DNA of 64,000 nucleotides from positions 129,992,651-130,056,650 of the forward strand of contig OU015498.1 in assembly GCA_907164885.2 (NCBI GenBank), read 5' to 3'. A program made the translations under genes and the position numbers. This DNA comes from Dolomedes plantarius (lineage: Eukaryota; Arthropoda; Arachnida; Araneae; Dolomedidae). Positions 48,635 to 59,391 of this stretch are shown piece after piece. Position 1 is the stretch's first letter, and every line of letters begins with the position of its first letter. The notes beneath the pieces are model-generated. The model did no database searches and was not told where the DNA came from. It was given only the letters and a program-made list of their open reading frames with translations.

Positions 48635-48637
48635 TTT
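48582..48637. repeat. Palindrome: AAAGTGCA-(TA)n-TGCACTTT
   Basis: A TA array bracketed by an exact 8-bp inverted repeat, so the whole 56 bp is self-complementary. Confidence 0.9.
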
Positions 48638-48659
48638 TATTTATGACCGATACCGTAAT

Positions 48660-48870
48660 TTTGAACCGAGTCAAGTGACGAGACGGGAACACTTGACCCC
48701 GCACCTCCAGAGGTAAATTTGAGAACTTGGAGGACATTGCAGTCACTTCAGATTTTACGTACCCCGGCCACCATTAGTGAACACGGCGGTGGATTTGCAG
48801 CGACGAGCATCGTACCAGGGACGTTCAGATCACTGGCCCGCTGCTCTTGCCAACTGAGTCACCGCGCCCC
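48660..48870 (-). ncRNA. tRNA-derived SINE-like repeat 1
   Basis: The minus strand starts GGGGCGCGGTGACTCAGTTGG, with a D-arm/A-box like text (TGACTCAGTTGGCAAGAGC), then a degenerate B box (GGTACGATGC) at the expected spacing of about 35 bp. A tRNA-unrelated body follows. There is no valid anticodon arm or matching acceptor stem, so it is not a functional tRNA gene. Tail and target duplication are not resolved. Confidence 0.55.
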
Positions 48871-48954
48871 ACGTTCCAGGTGGTAATAACATTTGGAGAA
48901 ACCAATGTGTTCAATTTTAATAAACTTCTCATGAATTGGGTTTAGTTTTGGCAC

Positions 48955-49150
48955 AAATAAGAAGAAGAAAGGGGAAGAGAGGGTTTGGTTTGGAGCGCTA
49001 CGGTCAACTGTTGCTACGCGAGGGCTAATTAAAGGACCTACCCCTTAAAGCCGACTGGGAACGGCTACAAACGTCCATACCAAGAGTGGGATTCGAACCC
49101 ACAGACTCGGTACCGAATGCGGGTGCCCTAGCCATTCGGCCATCACCCGA
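48955..49150 (-). ncRNA. tRNA-derived SINE-like repeat 2
   Basis: The minus strand reads TCGGGTGATGGCCGAATGGC (A box TGGCCGAATGG) and, 35 bp on, a strong T-arm and B box, GTGGGTTCGAATCCCAC. The acceptor stem does not pair and a 100-bp unrelated body follows (AGCCGTTCCCAGTCGGC near its start), ending in a CTTT/CTTC-rich tract. This is the layout of a SINE with a Pol III promoter. It is oriented like, and lies 85 bp from, the SINE-like repeat at 48660. Confidence 0.7.
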
Positions 49151-49847
49151 AAAAAGAAGGGAGAACGAGCACAATATTCAGTTACGTCATTATAAAATAA
49201 ATTCGGCCTTTGCTATTAAGGAAATAAACTACCAATAGCCCATAACTCTAGAAATCATCCTCTTTAGAACTAATAGCCGAATTGTGGCTGGGAACTACTG
49301 TTGCACTTTACACTTTCTGGTGTTAGAGGCGCAAGACCCCCCCCCCTTCCTCCTCCCCTTACTTAAAAAAGAGAACTACGAATACCTCCAGAGCAGGCAG
49401 GGTGCAGAAACTGCGGCCCTTCAAGCTTTTATGTGCGGCCCGAAACACTCACACTGGTTTTCAGGCAAGTGCCTTTGTAAACATAATTCTGGAAATTAGT
49501 GCCTGAAAAAATACAAAATTATGCTAAAAAAGTGTCACCTTCTGCTCACGTTGATGGCATCAACGTATTTTTGTAAATCCTCCAATTCCTAAATGAAATA
49601 TACGAAGAACCTATATCGATATCGGCTTACTAATTCTTCTAACTTGATAACGTATTGAGAGTAGCATTGAGCAAGTGCAAACCTGATTTGTCTAAAATAG
49701 TCAAAAGTTTGTGTCAACGTAAAAAAATCCCACTCACTTTTAAATAAACGTTTGAATATATTTAGGTTTTGAGTTTTATTTATTACATTATTATATTATG
49801 AGGTATAGTGTACTATGTTGCGGCCCGCGTAAAGTAACAATAATTAC
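49151..49847. other. Non-coding DNA, possible hAT fragment
   Basis: CTGCGGCCC and GTGCGGCCCG near 49,410-49,440 and TTGCGGCCCGCGTAAAG near 49,820 recall subterminal repeats of hAT elements. No termini are clear. A 71-codon frame at 49284-49499 has no domain. Confidence 0.35.
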
Positions 49848-50282
49848 AAGATAAAAAGCACTTTTTATATACCATGTTTTTTAATTTTCTGTTGAATCAT
49901 ATAATCTTGTTAATTCTATGTATTAATAAATACTTTTTTAAAATTTTTTTGATGAATTATCCCATCAACTTGAAAAAAAAAATGAAGTTAATTGGAAGTT
50001 AACTTGCGTTTAACTTGTCGTTCCCGTCCCGGCCGATAGATGGCTGCACCAGTCTACAAAACAAAATTAACTGAAAATGAGTTCAATTCTGCTTAAAGAT
50101 GGCTAAAAGTATTAAAAGAAGTCATTGTCATTGTGTTCTGAGCTATTCTAAAAGTTTCAAATGTCTAGCTAGTCGGGAAGTTAGTTAAAAATTGATTGCA
50201 AGATTTGTACTGGACAAACACACGCACACACACAAACAAACAAACAAGAAAGCGAGTTAATAAAAACATGTAAAAAATAGAC
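49848..50282 (+). repeat. Interspersed repeat family R1, copy 3
   Basis: Collinear with 28431-28866: AAATTTTCTGTTGAATCATA, GATGGCTGCACCAGTC, TAGTCGGGAAGTTAG, a CA/CAAA tail and GAGTTAATAAAAACATG. Confidence 0.85.
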
Positions 50283-50532
50283 ATGTGGCCCCGAGAGAAA
50301 AAAAAGATTGATTGTGGCTGTTCTAGACATTTAACACGAGCAAAGAAGTATAAATAACGCTATTCATCGCACAGAATGCTTCACAGATTTAAAACTGGAG
50401 CATAAACAAGTTATAACAACTAAGTCACACAGAGTACCAGAAGTGGGCAATTACAATCCAAGTAGAATATGTTGAAACTCATAGTCTCTTCCCTGCTATT
50501 TGCAAATCCTTTTTCCACTATTATTTGACGTG

Positions 50533-50749
50533 CCGTCAACTGGAGTAACTTTGGCCTTTGCGGGTCACTTTATCCCAACAAACCTATTATAACATACTTA
50601 TAAACCTATATACATATCTATTTATTATACCTATTATATTTAACCCATCTATTGGCACTTGCAATAAATAAGTGATCACTCTCCTTGGTCTAGATACAGC
50701 ACATACAATCTTTTATCGTTTGTTGGGCCAAAGTTACCTCACTTGACGG
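50533..50749. mobile_element. Foldback MITE (217 bp)
   Basis: Left arm CCGTCAACTGGAGTAACTTT with GGCC and CCCAACAAAC; right arm, reverse-complemented, CCGTCAAGTGAGGTAACTTT with GGCCCAACAAAC. Arms are about 40 bp. Target duplication is unclear and the superfamily open. Confidence 0.7.
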
Positions 50750-51820
50750 TTTATGAAATCTTGATTCGTCTAAAGAAATTTCTTTAGATTTTCTTTCTTT
50801 GTCAAAACAAACGTCCTCAAAAAAGTAAAATTGTCCTCCTTCATTGAGGAAGATACGTTTAAAGAAATACTTATTACTGGATTAAAAGGGAAAATCAGTA
50901 TCACATTCATATAAATTGGTTACATGAGTGTAAAAACGTTGGGCTTAAAAAAGAAAGAAAATCTAAAGACATTTCTTTTGATTAACTCCCTTACCTACGC
51001 AAAGGTTTACATAAAATATGATTAAAACGAACATCATAAAAACGAACATTTTATGAAAACTCTAGAAAGATTAATTACATACTTGGAAAAAATTAAGGTT
51101 ATATTTTCATATGGGAATTGCAGAGGTAATAGGATTTTTTGACCTTCAATAGAGGTTAAAAGACAGCCACATTAAAAATGCAGTCTATACGTTGCTTCGG
51201 CTTAAATTCAGAATTTCCATCCTTAATACCCCAGATTAAGCAAGACATGAGCCAAATTCTGATTACTTATGCTGCCAAATTTTTCAACTAAATCAAAAAA
51301 GCTTATCACATGATGCTAATCCTCAATCCTTTTATTAAGTTCAAAATCTCTAGACAGTGGAATATTTTCTTTTCAAAAATAAAAATAATTATTTCTTGCC
51401 TTCATAAAAGTGTTTCTGTTTTCGCATCTATTTGAAACTGGTCTAAAATCTTTTTGATTAATGAAAGGTGATAATAACACCTTTATTTGAGCAGTTACAA
51501 AACTTATTTACTCTGTTAAATCATAAAATATTAAACTAAGCATTTTCAAAATACATAACTTAAAATTCTAGTCAAAAGCCCTGTAAATGATGAGTTATTA
51601 TGAAGTTCGACAAGGAAAGATAAAGTTAATGTTGGGATTTCATTTGACTTCCTAGATTTCCTAATCTTTTAGACAAGAACGGTACTTCTGTTTCAAAAAT
51701 AAAATTATATTGATAAGAATTTTTGAATGAGAGAAACCTGTTTCACAGTAGATAGTAAGATTAGATTTAAATTAAAATGTTCACTGATTAATTCTTCATT
51801 TAAATCTTTTAAAAGGGAAA
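50750..51820. other. AT-rich non-coding DNA
   Basis: Nothing recognised on either strand. Confidence 0.5.
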
Positions 51821-51824
51821 TTAA

Positions 51825-52565
51825 GGTGACCGCCTACGTTGAAAATGTCATTTTTTGACTATTTTGGTCAATTTTATTATTTGCACGAATCGTGTAATTC
51901 AATCTTTTCTCTTTTCAAAACCGTTTTAATTTTCATTCAACATCAATTAGGAGCAGAGTTATAGCTATTTTAAGAAACATCGTCTGCTACAAAATTGAAG
52001 TGACAAACATCTTTAAATGCGTTTTTCTCAGAAATAGCTCAGAATTATTTTTTTAGCACAAATCTCTACCGTTATCATGATATTTCACATAATAATAAAT
52101 ATAATTTGATAAAATTTTCAGGCAATGTTTTAGATGCTATTGTTAATGAAATAACGTACAATAATTGATGTATAATAAATAGTTTTTTATTTGGGGCTGT
52201 TTTTAAAAGGAAAGGAATAACGAATAAGGGAAAATTTTCATATTGGAACATAAAAGTGTCCGTATTATTTTTGCATTTTAAAATTTCTCTTATATTATAT
52301 GTCATTTTGAAGATAACAGTCATATGTATCATGCGCGAGAAGGAAATTATAATAGTAGCATTCGAATTTTGTGCAGAAGGATAGACGTTTTAGCTAAATT
52401 TCCTTAAAAATTACTTCAATTTGTCCAATTTATAATAAAGTATGGTGTTTACAGGAAAGTGTTTGTTTATTTTTTAATTTTTAAGTGCTACTTTACCTAA
52501 AAGAACAAAAAAAATCCTTAAAAAAATTATTTTTAAAAAATTGGCTCCGAACGTAGGCAGTCACC
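51825..52565. mobile_element. TTAA-flanked MITE, family 5 (741 bp)
   Basis: TTAA at 51821-51824 and 52566-52569. Ends GGTGACCGCCTACGTTGAAA and, reverse-complemented, GGTGACTGCCTACGTTCGGA. An 85-codon minus frame (52075-52332) is not recognised. piggyBac-type by target duplication only. Confidence 0.78.
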
Positions 52566-52569
52566 TTAA

Positions 52570-54067
52570 ATCGGGTTTAGATAGATAGTTAAATGACATC
52601 TTTGTTTTCTTACATTTAAATAAATCCTGCAATTGTTAATTTCTAATCGCAACAAAAACCTGCTCTTTGCTATGCAAATTTGGAGAAATTTCTTTTTTTG
52701 TTGTCTTTGCTCTTAATATGTTCAAATATTTCTTTAAACAAAAATTTTTCACCTCAGCTCATGCAAGATTTTCCTCTTATTTTCTGAAGCTCTTTTATTT
52801 CTAATTGAATCTTAAGGGAACAAAATACGTTTAGAATATTTTTAAAGAAAAAGGAAGTCTTAAACAGAAAGTTATGAGAAGTATTTTGATTTGGATTCGT
52901 CGGTTTTCAGAGAAAAGCTAAAAAAGGTAAATTAATGAATGTTACATAAATATCATTTTATAGCGTTTTCCCTATAGTTATTAAAGATGACATTTTGAAA
53001 ATTATTATAATAAAATCTATTTTGTTTTTAAGAATGAAATATTTTAATCTCTTTTTGAATCCTACAATATTTGTTAAATATCATGAATTTTGTAAATATT
53101 TAGTTGAAATGAAAAATTTAATCATACCGCCATATTCAATCCCTTGTACAAACCAAACATATAATTTGTTTGGAAAGAAGCAAGGAACTTGAAAATATTT
53201 ATCTGAATTTATTGTAACAGATCAATTGTATGGACTTTGTAGGTTAGTAAGTAACAACGAGAATACGGTACAAGGTACTCCAAACAAGGTTCCAATAATC
53301 ACACTTATTGAGACATCATCGAGGTAGATCATGGTAGGAATTCTAACGGCTTCGTGTTTAGGTATCCAGATTTTACAACCTGTAAGAGATTACTGAATTG
53401 GATATCAGCTTGTTTATTAAAACGATAAAAACTGTAAACAACAAATATTACCTGTATTTGATAATACCCTTCATTATTCCTACTCGAGATTGCCCATCAA
53501 TTACATGTATAATAATTTTGTGGAAGAGATGTACAATTTTTAAAAACAACATCTCATTCTACAAAACTATTTTTTTGTTTGCTTACATATATCACTTCTG
53601 AGAATCCGCGGTAAAACTAACCAAAATGTCTTCATGATATAGCGAATCAGTGTCACTCCGATCTTCTAAATAGATCTTTGACTTATATCGTGACTTAACC
53701 GTAAGTGGCTACTCGTTAAATCACTTAATCATCCGTTATTTGTAGCTGCTAGTACTGCAATACCTTACTACGACTAGTTATTTCAAGAAAAAATATAGTT
53801 TTCAACAAACAATAATAATTAAAACACTTAAACTGGCTTTTAAACTGAGCTGATTCAGTATTTTATTTTATTTTTCTCATTTTAAAATTCTCTCTTGTAG
53901 GAACCTTTTATTGATCTCAACTTAACTGAAATAGATTAGAGATAACGATTTACATCGATCGCAAACTCTCTGCAAACATTAATTTGTTTATAAAGGGGCA
54001 TTTAAATTCGATTTTGTCAATCTTAAAAGTATAATGAAGCCTGTTAAACAAACCTGCATCACTTTGC
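52570..54067. other. AT-rich non-coding DNA
   Basis: Short frames at 52995-53192 and 53398-53601 are AT-driven and unrecognised. No element ends seen. Confidence 0.5.
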
Positions 54068-55145
54068 GTTTTTTTATTTATAAAGTGAATTTTTCTAACA
54101 CAAGATCATTGCATGCTAAACATTGAAAATAAATTGATTAAATATCAAAAAAATATTGTAAGCTCTATACAGCTTTAACTATTTTATTTTTACTCATCTC
54201 ACCTTATTAAAAGATTCAGTTGCCTATTGAATCTTTAATCAGATAAGTCTCTCAAGGAGGCCTGTATCCTTCACAAGCTTATAAAATATGTGAACAGCAA
54301 AGGTGTACAGTAAAAGAACTCTTGATCATTTTTCTTAGGCTTAACTCTATTGCTCAACATCTTTTGTACGCAGCATACGCCAGCACTTTTGTGGAAAAGG
54401 CATCTTTCCAAACAGAGTTTTAAATCTGAGCTTGAAAGAAAATATGTCAATAAACTGTCAAATTTCCTTTCATAATATTTCTGACTGCTCATATTTCATG
54501 ACTGCTCACATAATTTGACAGTCATGTTCTCCAGAGGAAAATGGGTGGACACAGTCTGTTTATATAAGAGTAAGTTTAGCCTCTGAATTTGAAGAACTCT
54601 TTAAGATGACAATTGTGAGATTTTTTTTATCTACTAAGGAAATTTTTCTAATACAAGATCATTACATGCTAAACATTAAAAATAAGTTGAATAAATATCA
54701 GAAAATATTGTAAGCTTTAGACAACTTTAAATATTTTAATTTTACTCGTCTCACCTTATTGAAAAATTCCGTTTCCTATTGAAGCTTTAATCAAATAAGT
54801 CTCTCAAGGAAGCTTGCATCCTTCACAAGCTTATAAAATATATGAACAGTAAAAGCATACATTGAAAGAACTCTTGTTCATTTTTCTTAGGCTTAACTCC
54901 ATTGCTCGACATCTTTTGTACGTAGCATGCGCCAGCACTTTTGTGGAAAAGGCATCTTTCCAAACAGAGTTTTAAATCTAAGCTTGAAAGAAAATATGTC
55001 AATAAACTGTCAAATTTTCATCCATAATATTTCACATGGTTTGACAGTCATGTTCTCCAGCGGGAAATGGGTGGGCATAGCCTGTTTATATTAGTAAAAG
55101 TTTTGCTGCTGAATTTGAAGACTCTTGAGTTTTAAGATGACAATA
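54068..55145. repeat. Two-unit tandem duplication, period about 553 bp
   Basis: Unit 1 (about 54,068-54,620) and unit 2 (about 54,621-55,145) align throughout, with substitutions and a 30-bp indel (CTGCTCATATTTCATGA only in unit 1). Shared text includes GCCAGCACTTTTGTGG and TTTTAAATCTGAGCTTGAAA/CTAAGCTTGAAA. On the minus strand both units keep a readable frame with LKLCLERCLFHKSAG. Confidence 0.88.
54271..54492 (-). other. Cys-containing small ORF in the tandem duplication
   Basis: Unit 1 has a 73-codon minus frame from MSSQKYYERKFDSLL; unit 2 keeps the corresponding frame to the same stop, with one in-frame stop upstream of KFDSLLTYF. Conserved residues include CLERCLFHKSAG and VKPKKN. A TATATAA box lies about 70 bp upstream of the ATG on the same strand in unit 1 and is changed in unit 2. 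No signal peptide is evident, and the product is not recognised. It could be a small gene, an exon or chance. Confidence 0.25.
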
Positions 55146-55899
55146 TTTTTTTGCCATACTTTTTTCTCTAGTTTGGGATGTGAATTTTTATTATTATTGT
55201 TATTTATTGCGCAACAAGCGGGATAAATATATGCCCTCCTTTATTTTGAACATATTATTAATACTAAGATATATTAATGTCTCTAATCATCCATTTTTAA
55301 TGGAAAAATTAGTTTTTGACTAACATTTATCCCTTCATAGACTTGAAACACCTTTTAAACATCCTGTGTAATTTTACAGGTCTTACTCGCCCCCTTAAAG
55401 CTATTAATAAAAGTTGAACAAATAAACCGATAATAATAAAAAACATTAAAAAATACCTACATGGAAAATTATGCGAAACTAATCAGATATTAAAATATGT
55501 TAATGTATAAAGCATATGTAAAAATGCTAAAGTATATAACATATCTGTTAAATATATTAACGCATAAAACATATTAAAGAATTAAGCATATTATGATTTA
55601 TTTATGTTATCCAAACCACATTTTGTTCAACTTACATTACAAAAACTTTCAAATATGCTTCTTGAAATTCCTATTCTTTCCCTTAAGGTTATAAATAAAT
55701 ACAAGAGAATACTCAAGATGACTAAAAATATACTTACGAAATATACTTACCCAAATATATACTTAAAAATGTGACCAAAAGTATACTTACGAAATATACT
55801 TACGCAGTATATATACTTAAAAATGATACTTAAAAATAAACTTATCCAAAATACTTACGAAAATTATGGCGAACAAATCACGCATTTTCACGTATACGT
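55146..55899. repeat. AT-rich DNA with degenerate short tandem repeats
   Basis: Between 55,480 and 55,610 degenerate units of about 20 bp contain CATAT and AAAGCATAT. Between 55,720 and 55,870 a run of units based on AATATACTTACG and ATACTTAAAAAT recurs six or more times. Confidence 0.7.
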
Positions 55900-56480
55900 T
55901 GTAACGACTCCCGTACAGTAGCGAATTTTTTGCGCGGGGAAATTCCGGGAAGACCAATCAAAGCGCGGTTTGTGCACATAAGTGATTTGGACGGCTGTAG
56001 GCGGACATTCGCCTGGCGACATAATGGCCGGAAATGCTACCGACAGCTCACAGAACAGTTCGTCAGCTACAAAAAGGAAGTTGCCTACTGGAGGCGCCTA
56101 GTCGCCTGGGAACGTAACTGAATGAAGAAAGGCGGCGTTTTCCAGACCTTTCGAGAACGCTCAGCAGTGGTATATAAAGTCGCCGAACGCGGATTCGTGG
56201 CTTCTGAGAGTGATTCAGAGAGTAAGTTAGTCAGAGTGACGCTGGACCCGGAGACAAGGAGATATTTCCGGGCCTAGAAAGACTTGAATGAAAGCAGCGA
56301 CAACTCAAATCTGACCTTCCTCGTCGATACCGTGAACCAACGACTTTAATTTATATATATATATATATAGATGGATATGTGTGTGTGTGTTTTAAATAGC
56401 CTGTGTTTAGTCCAGAAATGCAATTAAAGCATAGAATACAAAAGGGCTGGCAGTCTTCTATTTAAGGCAAAGTCCTTACA
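55900..56480 (+). repeat. Solo LTR, unrelated family
   Basis: A GC-rich island bounded by TGTAACG...CCTTACA. It has a TATA box (GTATATAAAG at 56,170), a downstream AATTAAA-type signal near 56,425 and a short TA/GT run at 56,350. Flanks ACGT and ATGT could be a 4-bp duplication with one mutation. No internal region or second LTR is present. The arrangement fits U3-R-U5; identification is inferred from structure. Confidence 0.5.
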
Positions 56481-56762
56481 ATGTACACAGGCAAACACTA
56501 AAGTCTCATTGAGCCAACCCAACTTTCATATATATATTGTAAAACAGGAGTTCTGTCAGTCTGTTCTTTATACATTCATAAACCCTTTGAAAAATCAGAA
56601 TAAAATTTTTCATAGTTAGTTTAAGACCCCGTGGAAAACAAAGGCAGCTTTAAAACGCAGTCCTCTTTCGACCTCATTTCTTATTCTCAACATTTTGTGG
56701 TCTCCTGAAATTTGTTTTCTCATTTCTTTCTGATTTAGATTCGTATGACAGGCGGTTCAGTT

Positions 56763-57366
56763 TGTAAGGTTTACATAAGATTCGATTCACAATAATCGAA
56801 CTTTTAGGTGAATAAAGTTAAAGAAGCCGCTTAAGAAATGCTAATTGCGGCATACGCGGTTGGTATAAATACCAAGCAGCTAGATTAAAGAAGGGTCGAC
56901 GAAGCGAAAGGAAGTGAGAGGAAGTGAAAGGAGGAGTAGTGCTGGCGAAACGAAGTAACGAGCTGGAGCTAGGCTTAGAGTCTGATTCAATAATAGTTCG
57001 AGTTTTGCGAGCAGCCGCTGGACGCATAGCTAGGTTGTTTCAAACCTACGCGAGTTCTTCTTAGGACCAAAGTTTACGTGGCAGCACTGCTGGTTGACTT
57101 TCAAAGTATCTGTGAGTATTGCAAAGTGTATTTTTCTTGAATGAGTAGTTATACAAGTGAATATATTGAATTGTATTTCCCTTGCATGAATGTTATATAC
57201 CTCGTACTAGTAGTACGCATTGCTTACGTTGAAAAGAAAATATATATGTGCAAATGCTTGAATAAACATTGTTGTTATGTAAGAACTGTGTTTGAATGAA
57301 ATTATTTGAGTGCCACTTCAAGATATGCATACCCAAAATTTGGGTAGAAGTGCAAAATTCTCTATA
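56763..57366 (+). repeat. Solo LTR of the 22-25 kb retrotransposon family
   Basis: Collinear with the reverse complement of the 472-bp LTRs: starts TGTAAGG, carries ATAAGATTCGATTCACAA, the TATA palindrome TTGGTATAAATACCAA at 56,860 and ends GGGTAGAAGTGC...CTCTATA. AGTT flanks both sides (56759-56762 and 57367-57370), a perfect 4-bp target duplication. It is 604 bp long because of an extra GA-rich segment around 56,895-57,020. Arose by LTR-LTR recombination. Confidence 0.9.
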
Positions 57367-57370
57367 AGTT

Positions 57371-57999
57371 TAACATAAATTTTATATGTTATCTGCTCCC
57401 TGAGTCGGCGAGCTGAAAATTTGGACATTTCGCCCAGGAAGATAAAACCTAAAATATTGTGTATTGCAAAGTATTAGAATAATGCATCATTCACGCTCCC
57501 ATAATACATACACGCATAAAGTGATTTCAACTTATAACTGTAAATTAGAAATCACAGTGAATTATTTCTAATAAGTTACGATTTGATTTTTTAAGTTCCA
57601 GAAATACTGATTTCCTAAATAGAAGAATTTCAGGCAACTTCGGGTAGTTAAAGCTAGTCTGAATAAAACATATCCAGATATCATCCAGAGGTATCGTAAT
57701 TCTGCCTCAATGCATCTAGATATCATAAATTAAAAACACATAAGTCTTAACGTACATAATTAATTATAAGCACCATTACTCCTGCAAAATGGGATGTATT
57801 TTACATTCTTTCAAGAGGTAGTGCTTGTTTCAGTAATCCGATAGAGACTATTTGCTCCCTCGCGAAACATAAGCTCAATAAGGCAATCAAAATCCGTAAT
57901 AGGATATTTTTGGAGAGACTGCGCTTATAAAATCAGTTTCGAGACGCATTGACTAATAATCATATCATGAGCGCTGAAATAAAGCAATTGAAAATTCTC
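57371..57999. other. Non-coding DNA
   Basis: No gene or element recognised. Confidence 0.5.
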
Positions 58000-58000
58000 A

Positions 58001-58054
58001 AAGAGACAGCCCTTTGTTCCTTTTTAAATAAAAAGGAACAAAGGGCTGTCTCTT
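58001..58054. repeat. Perfect hairpin, 26-bp stem with 2-base loop
   Basis: AAGAGACAGCCCTTTGTTCC with TTTTTA is followed after AA by its exact complement, TAAAAAGGAACAAAGGGCTG with TCTCTT. No mismatch over 26 bp. Confidence 0.95.
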
Positions 58055-58342
58055 GACTTCCTCACTTTCTCTAATGTTTCCTAACAGAAGAATAGTAGTT
58101 AAAAATAAGTTCAGAGATTTAATAAGTAGCTTCTTCTATGTTTTATAGAATTAATTTCATGGTAATGAAGTTGCGGGTAGAGTTTTTGACCTTTATTTTT
58201 TTTAATAATTTTTTGTGTAGCTCAGATAATGTCTTACACTGCCATATAAGCTGTTTGTAATTCACTTTTACATTATATGTACGCACTGAAGGCAGTCCAA
58301 GCTAGTAAAAGAGAGAGTACCTGTGATAAAATAAACTTTTGA

Positions 58343-58379
<37 letters not shown>

Positions 58380-59207
58380 GCTGAATTATTAAGCATACAC
58401 TGTCACATTTATCCAGCAAGCATAAAAGAATGGCTAAATAAAGCAATCCATTAGGCTTGAAAGTAAGAAAAGAGGCGATGACTAATATATTGAACACTCT
58501 CTGAGGTAAGAGAAAATATAGCACCAAAACTATGGAAAATGAATACTTTACGGGTTTTTTCAGTCTCATTACCCAAATGATTAGGTTTTCTTAGGACCTC
58601 GAATTCATATTTGAACTCAATATCTTGAGTTCGTATTCATATAGAACTCAATAAGCTATTTAAACTTGCGATGTCAATAGCTTAAACAATATTTTATTGC
58701 TTCCTTGACTTTTGTTACCACAGTCTTTTATGTGTTTCCTTGGTCTTTTATTCCACATAGTTCTGCACGAAATGATGACATCCCCTGCGGTTTTAAACCG
58801 ATTGAAAGCAGTGAAGGGAACAATAAATTCGATATCTAGCTGATCATATATCTTTTGAAGGTTATATCGCGATTGTTCTTGTTGTCATAATGCTCTGCTG
58901 AAGATAGTATTAAGTCGATGGGGCTGAAAAGAATATGTTTTGTAAAAGAAAGTGTAATGTGTTGCACGGCATTCATCTATTTGCGCCTTAAGTCTCGCTG
59001 CTAGATGATTGATTTTCCATCAATGCTGTTAAATTTGTGAATCGTGTGGGAATAATTGTGTTGCAAGGGTAGTTATTTCGGGTACAGTAACCTAGTTAAT
59101 AATGTTTCTCAAAGTAGTTGTCGTTTCAGCAAAGTTAAAAATTAAGCTTTAGCTGGACTTTCATATGTATTTTTCACAGCATGTTTCTATCGGAATTAGG
59201 TACTCTA
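58055..59207. other. AT-rich non-coding DNA with a (TA)n run
   Basis: A TA array lies at 58,344-58,374. No coding region recognised. Confidence 0.5.
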
Positions 59208-59255
59208 TTAACCTTTCGCTTACGGGGTGGGATAGCATGTATCCCAAGAATGAAT
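59208..59255. mobile_element. Half copy of TTAA MITE family 2
   Basis: TTAA followed by CCTTTCGCTTACGGGG and GGGATAGCATGTATCCCAAG matches one end of the MITE at 16885-17086 (reverse complement of its right end), up to the point where the (TA)n core begins. The other half is missing; beyond the array is a Helitron 3' end. Confidence 0.6.
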
Positions 59256-59308
59256 ATGTATATATATATATGAATATATATATGTATATATGAATATATA
59301 TATATATA

Positions 59309-59390
<82 letters not shown>
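59256..59390. repeat. (TA)n array with TGAATA interruptions
   Basis: About 135 bp, joining the half MITE to the Helitron 3' terminus. Confidence 0.95.

Positions 59391-59391
<1 letters not shown>

Noticed and set aside
49080..49150. A functional tRNA gene
   Set aside because: The T-arm and A box are good, but the acceptor stem does not pair and there is no proper anticodon arm; a SINE head is the better reading.
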